From an uncultured Alphaproteobacteria bacterium (lineage in GTDB: Bacteria; Pseudomonadota; Alphaproteobacteria; HIMB59; GCA-002718135), in the NCBI GenBank assembly GCA_902570155.1, contig CACFXU010000005.1, positions 1 to 64,000 on the forward strand: a stretch of 64,000 nt of DNA. The letters run 5' to 3'. Position 1 is the first letter of the stretch. The number at the start of each line of letters is the position of its first letter. The notes under the pieces are model-generated. The model ran no database searches, was not told the origin of the DNA, and saw only the letters and a program-made list of their open reading frames with translations. Made by a program: the position numbers and the translations under genes. This document shows positions 26,470-34,108 of this stretch, in pieces.

Positions 26470-27345
26470 TCAAATTTTAAATTTATTATCTTCAATACCA
26501 GGAGTAGTAACATTTAATGCAAATAGGCTGCCATCATATTTATTTTTACCTGAGTTATTAGCAGTAGTAATAAATAGAGTTTTAAGATCATTGCCGCCAA
26601 ATACACAATTTGTTACATTTTCAACAGGTAGCTCGTAAATTTGATCAACCCTGCCTTTTGGATCAATTTTCACAACACATGATCCACCCCAACGACAATT
26701 CCAAATAAATCCATCACTATCAATAGTTGATCCATCTGGAGCACCTCTATCAAAATTGAAGAAGTTTTTTTTGTCTGACAAACTACCTTCATCTAGGTTA
26801 AACTTGTATTCTAGTAATGATCCCTCAGTTGTATCGGCAAAATAAAATTTTGTGTTATCTGGACTCCAAACAAATGTATTAGGTATACCAAGATTTGTTT
26901 CAACAATATTAACCTTATTATTAGATAGACAATATAAACTACCAGATTTAGCATTTAAAGATTTTGCACTTCCATCTTGATTAAAATTATTTTGCATCGT
27001 CCCAAACCAAAGCCTACCTTTAGCATCTGATGCACCATCATTAGATCTATTTGTTAGAATATCATCTTCAACATTAATTATTCTTTCATATTTTTTAGAT
27101 TGAAAGTTAAATTTATTTACTCCATTATTTGAGACTAAAGCAATTTCATTCTTTGAGATTATTGACGTTGCTGTTACAAAATCAGGTAAATCAAAAGTTT
27201 CTAATTTTTCGTTATCTAAATTAATTCTTAATAAAACTGATTTTGGTTTAATATCTACCCAAAGCAAACTTTGATCAATGGAAGACCAAGTGATGCCTTC
27301 TCCTAAACTATTTTTTACATCTTTATATAATTCGACCTTACTCAT
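26470..27345 (-). CDS. SMP-30/gluconolactonase-family lactonase
   Basis: The 291-residue six-bladed propeller hydrolyses sugar lactones using a divalent metal. Expected ligands are Glu16 in LGEGITW, the Asn in RSNDGASDAKG and the Asp in APDGSTIDSDG. The family segment GRLWFGTM is present, as is the C-terminal NCVFGGNDLKTLFITTA. No signal peptide is seen, so it is cytoplasmic. It lies in the same operon as the IlvD-type dehydratase, a natural order of lactone hydrolysis then dehydration. Confidence 0.93.
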   Translation of the reverse strand: MSKVELYKDVKNSLGEGITWSSIDQSLLWVDIKPKSVLLRINLDNEKLETFDLPDFVTATSIISKNEIALVSNNGVNKFNFQSKKYERIINVEDDILTNRSNDGASDAKGRLWFGTMQNNFNQDGSAKSLNAKSGSLYCLSNNKVNIVETNLGIPNTFVWSPDNTKFYFADTTEGSLLEYKFNLDEGSLSDKKNFFNFDRGAPDGSTIDSDGFIWNCRWGGSCVVKIDPKGRVDQIYELPVENVTNCVFGGNDLKTLFITTANNSGKNKYDGSLFALNVTTPGIEDNKFKI

Positions 27346-27389
27346 ATTTTAGATCAATATAATAAAAATTAATATTTATGAAGATAAGT

Positions 27390-28394
27390 TTAGAGGTAAT
27401 GGGCTTTATCTTTGATACGAGCCATTACTTCCTTAGTAGCTTCTTCAGATCCATCATGGAAAGTGCCCATTAATTTATCTAAGAAACTAGTATTTCCACC
27501 TGAGTAATTACATTCAAAATATTTATGATGAATATAATGCATATAATCACCTGTTGGAATTGATACACCATTTTTGAAAGTCATTTTTTCATATCCTGTA
27601 TGTCCAGGTGTAGGTGCTAAACCAGCATGAAATACATGATACATCGCAACAAGAGGATGTGAAGGGATTATCCAATGAACTAAGATACCTGAAAAATAGA
27701 GTATATGCTCTATTGGATGCATAGACATACCTGACCAAGCACCTGTATTTGTATTACGGTGGTGCACTTTATGTGCAATTTTATAAAGAGGTGCCCAGTG
27801 CAATAGTCTATGAGTTAAGTAAAAATGTGCGTCTCTTATAAATGGAACAAGAAAGAACATAAAACAACAATATATTGGATACGCCTCCCAGCTTACATAT
27901 GGGATTATTTGGTTTGCAAATGCCCAAAATGTAATTACTTCATAAGCTGTCCATAATGGAATAGCACTACAAAAAGTATAGAATAGGTTATCTTTAGTCT
28001 GATCATTAAATAAAAAAGTTGAGTTATTTTTTTCTAGAGGTCGTGGGTTATATTTAAATGAAGTTCCTTGTGTCTTCAGTCTTAAATGAAAGAAGCCTGT
28101 CCAAAGTAAAATAATAACTGCATTTCTGAAAAATATATAGGATATCCATCCTATTTCAAAAGTCTTCATTGTCTCTAAAGAAGGAGTCAAAAAAAGATAT
28201 GTAGCAACTGTTATTGCTGCGAAAACAAAAGTCCATGGAAAAAAAATTCCAGGAAATTTAAAAAAATACTTTAAAAATTTTATCGGGTTAAAAAATATAT
28301 CTTTAGGTGGGTTAATACTAATTGTGCCAAAAGGTTTCCAATGGCCTCTTTTATCTCTTGTACCAAAATCATTATCATTTAGTTGATTTCCCAT
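27390..28394 (-). CDS. Sterol desaturase/fatty acid hydroxylase superfamily membrane oxygenase
   Basis: This is a 334-residue integral membrane protein with the histidine boxes of non-haem di-iron hydroxylases: HFYLTHRLLH, HKVHHRN and HYIHHKY, plus an extra conserved HPIEH. Several hydrophobic segments flank them. Such enzymes insert oxygen or desaturate C-H bonds and need an electron donor. The Rieske ferredoxin and reductase three to four genes upstream in the same operon are candidates. The substrate is unknown: a sterol, hopanoid or carotenoid is the default, a sugar-linked molecule is the contextual alternative. Confidence 0.9.
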   Translation of the reverse strand: MGNQLNDNDFGTRDKRGHWKPFGTISINPPKDIFFNPIKFLKYFFKFPGIFFPWTFVFAAITVATYLFLTPSLETMKTFEIGWISYIFFRNAVIILLWTGFFHLRLKTQGTSFKYNPRPLEKNNSTFLFNDQTKDNLFYTFCSAIPLWTAYEVITFWAFANQIIPYVSWEAYPIYCCFMFFLVPFIRDAHFYLTHRLLHWAPLYKIAHKVHHRNTNTGAWSGMSMHPIEHILYFSGILVHWIIPSHPLVAMYHVFHAGLAPTPGHTGYEKMTFKNGVSIPTGDYMHYIHHKYFECNYSGGNTSFLDKLMGTFHDGSEEATKEVMARIKDKAHYL

Positions 28395-28432
28395 GCTTCG
28401 TTTATAGTATATTTTGAGTAAAAAAAAAGAGA

Positions 28433-29449
28433 CTAAATTGTCGTATCTGGAACCTTCACATCAATAAAATAATTTTTATCTTTAGATTGCTTAAATATTG
28501 CTGGGATTATTGATCTATAAGCAGAAATTATTCCGTTATGAGGTTCTGGCATTTGATTTTTAACTATTTTGTGAAATTTTTTTAAATTATGGCATGGGAT
28601 TTTTGGGAAAATGTGGTGCTCAATATGATACTCCATGTTTGAATACAAAAAACTAAAAAAAGGATTCATAATAACGGTTCTTGTACTTTTTCTATGATCT
28701 TTAATATTATCAGCTAATCCAGCATGTTGAGTCATGCCGCATATCATTAATATAGTATTACCATAAAATGGAGGTAAAATTATCATTATGATTGGTAGCC
28801 ATGATTGTAACAAAACTGAACATAAAATTACGAGCAACCAAAAACTTAAATATAATCTTGAACTATTAATAATTTTTTTTATCTCCTTTTCAGGTACTGT
28901 AACTTTTACAACAGGAGTAATTATCCCAAATGAATGTTTAATAATTTCAAAATGTGTAAAATGTCTAATTTTTTGAATATTAATTATTGGACCAAGAGGT
29001 AAAAAATTTAAAAGAAATCTAATAGGCTCTGTTGGTTTGGGACTATTATTTTCGTAATCGTACACCTCTTCATGTGTAAATATAGTGTAAGTATGATGAT
29101 GAAAATGACTCCACTTCCATCTAACTGCTTCAAAACCACCGAGTAAAGAAGTTATATGATAAAAAAGTTTATTTAACGCTCTTGTTTTAAAATATGTTTC
29201 GTGATTTGTTTCATGTTGAATGCTTATGATTTTACAATAGAAAATATTTCCATAAAGCAAAAGAGCAGGTATTGACCATAAAGTACCCCAACTTAGAATA
29301 CACAGATATCCACTTAATATTAGAGCAACAATAAATATGGATATATCTAATAAACCTTTTGTATCAGATCTCTTAGAAAGTTCCTTTAAAGTTTTCTTAT
29401 CAATTTTTGGTTTATACCAAGTTTTTAAATCAACTTCACCTGCAAACAT
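28433..29449 (-). CDS. Fatty acid desaturase-fold oxygenase, MocD-like, copy 1
   Basis: This 338-residue membrane protein has the three His boxes HETNHETYF, HFHHHTYT and EYHIEHHIFP of the membrane di-iron desaturase/hydroxylase family. It is clearly paralogous to the protein at 31.9-32.9 kb: both begin with VDL..WY, share RW+WSH-type spacing and end with IPA.. and VP. One family member of this type, MocD of rhizopine catabolism, is associated with O-demethylation using a Rieske ferredoxin (MocE) and reductase (MocF), and both partners are encoded here. A lipid desaturase role remains the alternative. Confidence 0.88.
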   Translation of the reverse strand: MFAGEVDLKTWYKPKIDKKTLKELSKRSDTKGLLDISIFIVALILSGYLCILSWGTLWSIPALLLYGNIFYCKIISIQHETNHETYFKTRALNKLFYHITSLLGGFEAVRWKWSHFHHHTYTIFTHEEVYDYENNSPKPTEPIRFLLNFLPLGPIINIQKIRHFTHFEIIKHSFGIITPVVKVTVPEKEIKKIINSSRLYLSFWLLVILCSVLLQSWLPIIMIILPPFYGNTILMICGMTQHAGLADNIKDHRKSTRTVIMNPFFSFLYSNMEYHIEHHIFPKIPCHNLKKFHKIVKNQMPEPHNGIISAYRSIIPAIFKQSKDKNYFIDVKVPDTTI

Positions 29450-29452
29450 TAA

Positions 29453-30280
29453 TCAAAATTTTTCTGAAAGCTTTAAAAATTTTTCAAATTCACTTTCATC
29501 AATGTTAACTGTGATTTTAGGATCATTAAATTTTTTGTTTACCGTATCATCGTGAAACTCTTTGAATGCACTTACTCTTTCAGCTTGTAATTTTGCAAAT
29601 TCTTTTTTAAAATCTCTATAAATTCGCGCATGTCTTGGAATTTTTCCTTGGGTATATCCAAGTACATCATTAGCAAATAAATATTGCCCATCACATCCAG
29701 AACCACTTCCCATTGAGAGAGTCATGATATCAACTTTTTTTGTAATAACTTCTGCAACTTTTGGAGGAACTACTTCAAGTTCAACTCCGATAGCCCCAGC
29801 TTCTTGTAACTCAAGAGTATGTTCTAAAATTCTAACGGCTTTATCAGCAGTTTTACCTTGTGCAACAAATCCTCCAATCCAAGTAGCATTTCCTGGAACT
29901 AATCCAACATGACTATTAATTGGAACATACTCATCTCTTAATGCTCTAATCCATTTGTAACTCCAATTACCACCATAGATAACATCTGCGCCAATGTCTA
30001 AATACTTGTGTGATAGTTTCATTGCTTCGTATTCAGAAGCTACTCTTACTGCCCCTCCGGATTGCATAAAGCAAGTTGGTGCAGCCTCGCGAATTCGCTT
30101 AAGCTCATCAAAAGAATTGTAAATACCAAATTGTGGAGCATCATGAGAAGTACAAATCATGTCAATGCCAGCCTCTTCAGCTGCTGCAGCTTCGTCAGCA
30201 TTATGTACAAACATAACACTTAGTTGTCTTTTACCTTTGCATTGCAAATAGTCGTAAACTGTAAGTTTTTTTCTGCTCAT
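29453..30280 (-). CDS. PanB-like (ketopantoate hydroxymethyltransferase family) protein
   Basis: PanB adds a hydroxymethyl group from 5,10-methylene-THF to 2-ketoisovalerate. The 275-residue protein shows PanB features: SHVGLVPGNATWIGGF (PanB has GHVGLTPQ), GAIGVELEVVPPKVAEVI and GSGSGCDGQYLFANDVLG. It differs from standard PanB in several blocks and lacks a neighbouring panC. It sits between two oxygenase genes in an operon for sugar degradation, so I infer a substrate other than ketoisovalerate, or a role in handling the C1 unit set free by demethylation. Vitamin B5 synthesis is the conservative alternative. Confidence 0.82.
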   Translation of the reverse strand: MSRKKLTVYDYLQCKGKRQLSVMFVHNADEAAAAEEAGIDMICTSHDAPQFGIYNSFDELKRIREAAPTCFMQSGGAVRVASEYEAMKLSHKYLDIGADVIYGGNWSYKWIRALRDEYVPINSHVGLVPGNATWIGGFVAQGKTADKAVRILEHTLELQEAGAIGVELEVVPPKVAEVITKKVDIMTLSMGSGSGCDGQYLFANDVLGYTQGKIPRHARIYRDFKKEFAKLQAERVSAFKEFHDDTVNKKFNDPKITVNIDESEFEKFLKLSEKF

Positions 30281-30299
30281 AAAATCTCCAAAAAAATAG

Positions 30300-30617
30300 T
30301 TAATCTATCTTAATGAAAATTTTGTTATTATCAACTTTAACTGGGTATGTTTTTAAATCCTCACACGCTGGGGGGCTTAGGGCTTCACCAGATTTAATAT
30401 TAAAAATTCCTTGGTGCATTGGACATTCAATTTCATCATCCATAACCAAACCATCTTCAAGGTGTACAGCCTCGTGTGTACAAATTCCATCAGTAGCATA
30501 AAAACCATCTGTTAGCTTATACACACAAAAAGTTTTATCTTGATGGTCAAATCTTATGAGATCCTCTTCTTCAATACTATCTGTAGACCCTACTTCAATC
30601 CAATTTTCCTCAGACAT
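30300..30617 (-). CDS. Rieske [2Fe-2S] ferredoxin, MocE type
   Basis: This 105-residue soluble electron carrier has the Rieske ligands Cys46-X-His48 (GICTHE) and Cys65-X2-His68 (ECPMHQG). The start NWIEVGSTDSIEEEDLIRF and the end TYPVKV match the ferredoxins of multicomponent oxygenases, and the pattern resembles the MocE family in particular. It would pass electrons from the adjacent FAD reductase to the desaturase-fold oxygenases. It is in the same operon 19 bp before the PanB-like gene. Confidence 0.93.
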   Translation of the reverse strand: MSEENWIEVGSTDSIEEEDLIRFDHQDKTFCVYKLTDGFYATDGICTHEAVHLEDGLVMDDEIECPMHQGIFNIKSGEALSPPACEDLKTYPVKVDNNKIFIKID

Positions 30618-30669
30618 AAATTGTATATAATATCTATTTTATGAAAATAAATATAAAATAATCAAAATA

Positions 30670-31899
30670 TTATTTTTGTATGAGTTTATTTAATTTTTGA
30701 TTTTGGTCTGAGAGAATTTGTTTATCTACAATGGTATTTTTTTCACTTAATTTAGAAGTAATTCTAATGTCGCGACCAATTTTTCCTGCAATTCCTAGAC
30801 CACATGCACCTCTTATTATTTTATTTTTTAGAAAAAAATAAATTACACCATTATTAATATCATTACCTCTTTCAATGATTTCATCATAATCATTACAAAT
30901 ACCAGTCAGTTGAAGATTCAAATTAAATTGATCAGACCACATCCAAGGAATTGAAGTATATTCTGTTTTTACTCCAGCAATATTTTTTCCAGCACATATT
31001 CCATGATTTTGTGCATGTTGATAAGACTCAAGTCGCATATTTCTTTCATATAATGGATGATAAAAATTAGATACGTCACCTGCTGCATAAACATCTTTAA
31101 TAGAAGTTTCACAAAATTGATTAGTAACTATACCATTATCAAGCTTTAAATTTGTATTTTCAAATAACTTTACAGTCGGGGTTGATCCTATACCTGCAAT
31201 TATAAAATCTGTTTCTATTAAAGAATTATCATTTAATAAAATTTCATAATCGCCATTTTTTTTAGTTATTTTTTCTATCTGTTTATTTAATATTATTTCA
31301 TTTCCATGTTCTATATGAGTGTTTTGAACTAAATCAGCAATTTGCTTAGGTATAATTCTTCCCATAAGTTGATTATCTATTTCAATAACAATTACTTTCT
31401 TTTGAAGCTGAGATAAAGATGAGGCAATTTCTAAACCAATGAAACCACCGCCAATAATTGTTATTTTATTTTTATTTGAAACTAATTCTTTAATTTTTTT
31501 GGCTTCTTCTAAATTTCTTAGATAATAAATATCATTCTTTAAATTATTATCTAAAGTAAGTTTTTTATTTTCAGAACCTGTTGAAATAAGCAGACTATCA
31601 TAAATGTAAACATCATCATTTTTTGTAAAAAGTTTTTTATTTTCAAAATCAACTTTAGTAATTGATATATTTTCAAATTCTATATTTTCATTTTTTAGTA
31701 CGTCGCTAGAATGAAAACAAAGATCTTCTTCTTTTTTTTTATCTAGCAAAAAATCTTTAGATAAAGGAGGTCTTTCGTATGGTAATAAATTTTCTTCACC
31801 TAAAATTTTAATATTTGATTTTGAATCATTTTGTCTGATCTCTCTAGCAGCATAGATTCCGGCTTGACCACCACCTAAAATTATAATGTTATTTTTCAC
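30670..31899 (-). CDS. FAD-dependent ferredoxin reductase (MocF/BphA4 type)
   Basis: The 409-residue NAD(P)H:ferredoxin reductase has two dinucleotide folds. The FAD site is GGGQAGIYAAREIR at residues 8-21, with PYERPPLSK shortly after; the NAD site is IIGGGFIGLEIASSL. A second FAD motif DVYAAGDVSNF follows, then the C-terminal reductase domain with the WMWSDQF segment typical of oxygenase-coupled reductases. It lies between the Rieske gene and a desaturase-fold oxygenase, giving a complete NAD(P)H-to-oxygenase chain. Confidence 0.93.
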   Translation of the reverse strand: MKNNIIILGGGQAGIYAAREIRQNDSKSNIKILGEENLLPYERPPLSKDFLLDKKKEEDLCFHSSDVLKNENIEFENISITKVDFENKKLFTKNDDVYIYDSLLISTGSENKKLTLDNNLKNDIYYLRNLEEAKKIKELVSNKNKITIIGGGFIGLEIASSLSQLQKKVIVIEIDNQLMGRIIPKQIADLVQNTHIEHGNEIILNKQIEKITKKNGDYEILLNDNSLIETDFIIAGIGSTPTVKLFENTNLKLDNGIVTNQFCETSIKDVYAAGDVSNFYHPLYERNMRLESYQHAQNHGICAGKNIAGVKTEYTSIPWMWSDQFNLNLQLTGICNDYDEIIERGNDINNGVIYFFLKNKIIRGACGLGIAGKIGRDIRITSKLSEKNTIVDKQILSDQNQKLNKLIQK

Positions 31900-31904
31900 T
31901 CAGT

Positions 31905-32891
31905 CTAAGCGTTGCTTGGAACAGATAATGGAATTTGATAGTCAGGATTTTTTGCTTGTTTTATGAGTGCTGGAATAATTTCTTTATAAGCCCCAAGAAG
32001 ACCTTTTCTGGCAGGTGGTAATTGATCTTTAATCATAGCATGCAGCTTAGGTAAGTTATGTGAGGGAACTTGAGGGAACATATGGTGCTCAACATGATAT
32101 TCCATATGCCAATATAAAAAACTCAAAACTGGATTTAAATATACTGTTCTAGTTGTATACCTATGGTCTCTTTTATCTTCTCTAAGTCCTGCGTGTTGAG
32201 TAAGACCCATAAGCATAACAAGGGTCTTTCCATAAAAATTAGGCAATAAAACATATAGAACTGGAAGCCAACTTTGAAAGTAAACTGAAGAAGCTATACT
32301 AATTATCCAAATAGAAAGATGACTCCACGCAGATAATCTACATTTCCATCTTTCATTTTCCGGAATACAAACTTTCATTACGTCAGTGGTTACACCAAAT
32401 GCATGTTTTATAGTTTCCCATTGAAGAGAATTTTTAAAGAAAATAAAACCAGAGAATGGAATGTAATGTGAGAAAAAAACAATTAAATCAGTTGGTTTTT
32501 TTACGTGTATTTCAAAATCTACAGGATCATTAAATTGAGTGTAAGTATGATGATGATAGTGAGAATATCTCCATCTGATAGGTTCAAAATTATCCATGAA
32601 ACTAGCAATATAATAAAAGAAATCATTCCAGAATTTAGATTTAAAAGCAGTTCTGTGACCAGTTTCATGCCATATAGCATCGCTGCATCCCCAAATATTT
32701 CCGTATATTATAAAAAATAATAATGACCACCAAGTGCCCCAAGTGACATACGCAAGATATCCAAAAAGAAACAGAGATGAAAAATAAATAATCATATGCT
32801 TAAAACCCTGCCAATCAGATTTCTTGCATAACTGCTTGAATTCTTTTTTATCTATATTTGCTCGATACCATTTACCTAAATCAACATCCAT
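31905..32891 (-). CDS. Fatty acid desaturase-fold oxygenase, MocD-like, copy 2
   Basis: This is the paralogue of the protein at 28.4-29.4 kb, with His boxes HETGHRTAF, HYHHHTYT and EYHVEHHMFP and four or more hydrophobic segments. The start at 32891 gives MDVDLGKWYRANIDKK, which aligns with the start of the paralogue; an in-frame ATG at 32921 would add ten unmatched residues. It is the first gene of the minus-strand operon and is followed after 5 bp by the ferredoxin reductase. Together with the Rieske protein this forms a likely three-component oxygenase (MocD/E/F-like). Confidence 0.88.
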   Translation of the reverse strand: MDVDLGKWYRANIDKKEFKQLCKKSDWQGFKHMIIYFSSLFLFGYLAYVTWGTWWSLLFFIIYGNIWGCSDAIWHETGHRTAFKSKFWNDFFYYIASFMDNFEPIRWRYSHYHHHTYTQFNDPVDFEIHVKKPTDLIVFFSHYIPFSGFIFFKNSLQWETIKHAFGVTTDVMKVCIPENERWKCRLSAWSHLSIWIISIASSVYFQSWLPVLYVLLPNFYGKTLVMLMGLTQHAGLREDKRDHRYTTRTVYLNPVLSFLYWHMEYHVEHHMFPQVPSHNLPKLHAMIKDQLPPARKGLLGAYKEIIPALIKQAKNPDYQIPLSVPSNA

Positions 32892-33081
32892 AATGAAAAA
32901 ATAGCACTTTTTGATAATCATATAAATATAAAAATTGCTTTAAATTGGTAAATAAGTGCGACTATTTTATCTATCAAAAGAAAGAGGGATTTAATTTGTA
33001 ATAAGATCTTTAATACTTTAATTTAATTGTATTATTGATTTATTTACTTATAAATTAATGCATAAATTATTTGGAGGAATT
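32892..33081. promoter_or_regulatory. Shared divergent promoter region of oxygenase operon and sugar importer
   Basis: About 190 bp without a gene separate the oxygenase operon (-) from the ABC importer operon (+). For the + side, TTGTAT (33027-33032) and TATAAA (33049-33054) with a 16-bp spacer are a fair sigma-70 type match. GCACTT (32904-32909) and AAGTGC (32954-32959) form a spaced inverted pair that could be operator half-sites, but this is weak. A Shine-Dalgarno GGAGG (33073-33077) precedes the importer start. Confidence 0.5.
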
Positions 33082-34062
33082 ATGAAAAAAATCTTTGCTG
33101 TCATTGCTTTATTTTTTGCTTTTGCATCTACTTCAGCAGTAGCAAAAAATGATTACAGCTGTGATAAGAAATTTATATTTTTCCCAGGTGGTCCTGAAGG
33201 TGGACCATTTGGAACTATCGTTTACAATGGTGCAGTAGCTGCTGCTGAACACACTGGTTGTGAAGTAGATTACTACTGGTCACAGTGGAACTCAGAAATC
33301 ATGATTAAACAATTTAAAGAAGCTGTTGCTTTACAGCCTGATGGAATTGCAATCTATGGTTTTCCAGGAGATGCTGCTATGAGACCTATCATTCAAGAAG
33401 CTAGAGAAATGGGTATAGTAATTACTACTATGAATACACCTCTTCCTGATCTTGAATCAGAATATAAAACTGAAGGATTTGGTTATGCAGGTGCAGATCT
33501 ATTCGATGCTGGATTTAATCTAGGTAAAAAAGCTGTTGAAGTTTGTGGTCTACAAGCTGGAGATAAAGCTTTTATCTGGGGTCTTGCAAGTATGCCAAAC
33601 AGAGGAGAAAGAACTAAAGGTGCAATAGCTGGTGTTGAAGCAGCAGGTGTTGAAGTAGTTTATCAAGAAATTCCTGATAATGTAAACTCAGATGCATCTC
33701 AAGGAACTCCTATGTACGTTGCTACTTATAGTGCAAATCCTGATATCAAAATGGCTATTACAGATCATGGTGGATTAACTGCAAGTTTACCAACATATAT
33801 GAAGGCCGCAGGTCATGGTACTGAAGAAGTATGTGGTGCTGGATTTGATTTATCAGCTCCAATTGTTGACGGAATTAATTCTGGATACATTGACGTTGTA
33901 ATTGATCAACAACCATTTATCCAAGGATATATGCCAATTGTTCAGTTATTCCTAAGTACAAAATATGGAATGGCTGGATTAGCAATGGATACTGGTGCTG
34001 CATTTGTTACAGCTGATAACGTTGATGCTGTTGCTCCATTAGCAGCAGTACAAATCAGATAA
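33082..34062 (+). CDS. Sugar ABC transporter substrate-binding protein (ribose/fructose CUT2 type)
   Basis: This periplasmic protein captures a sugar for import. From ATG 33082 it has 326 residues with a signal peptide (1 to about 21, cut after SAVA). The type 1 periplasmic-binding fold (peripla_BP_4) is seen from GTIVYNGAVAAAEHTGC through ALQPDGIAIYGFPGD and ITDHGGLTASL to DVVIDQQPFIQGYMPIVQLFL. Codon use is richer in GCT/GGT than its neighbours, as for a highly expressed gene. The upstream ATG at 33058 would spoil the signal peptide. GGAGG lies 4 nt before the chosen start. Confidence 0.92.
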   Translation: MKKIFAVIALFFAFASTSAVAKNDYSCDKKFIFFPGGPEGGPFGTIVYNGAVAAAEHTGCEVDYYWSQWNSEIMIKQFKEAVALQPDGIAIYGFPGDAAMRPIIQEAREMGIVITTMNTPLPDLESEYKTEGFGYAGADLFDAGFNLGKKAVEVCGLQAGDKAFIWGLASMPNRGERTKGAIAGVEAAGVEVVYQEIPDNVNSDASQGTPMYVATYSANPDIKMAITDHGGLTASLPTYMKAAGHGTEEVCGAGFDLSAPIVDGINSGYIDVVIDQQPFIQGYMPIVQLFLSTKYGMAGLAMDTGAAFVTADNVDAVAPLAAVQIR

Positions 34063-34076
34063 ATTAAATATTATAG

Positions 34077-34108
34077 CCTGCCTTATTTTATAAGGCAGGT
34101 TTATTTTT
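34077..34108 (+). terminator. Intra-operon hairpin with U-tract (attenuator)
   Basis: Arms CCTGCCTTA (34077-34085) and TAAGGCAGG (34091-34099) form a perfect 9-bp stem with a 5-nt loop, followed by TTTATTTTT up to the ATG of the ATPase gene at 34109. It is a classic intrinsic-terminator shape placed between binding protein and ATPase. It should give more binding-protein mRNA than downstream mRNA. The right arm also contains AGG, the only Shine-Dalgarno-like bases before the ATPase start. Confidence 0.85.
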
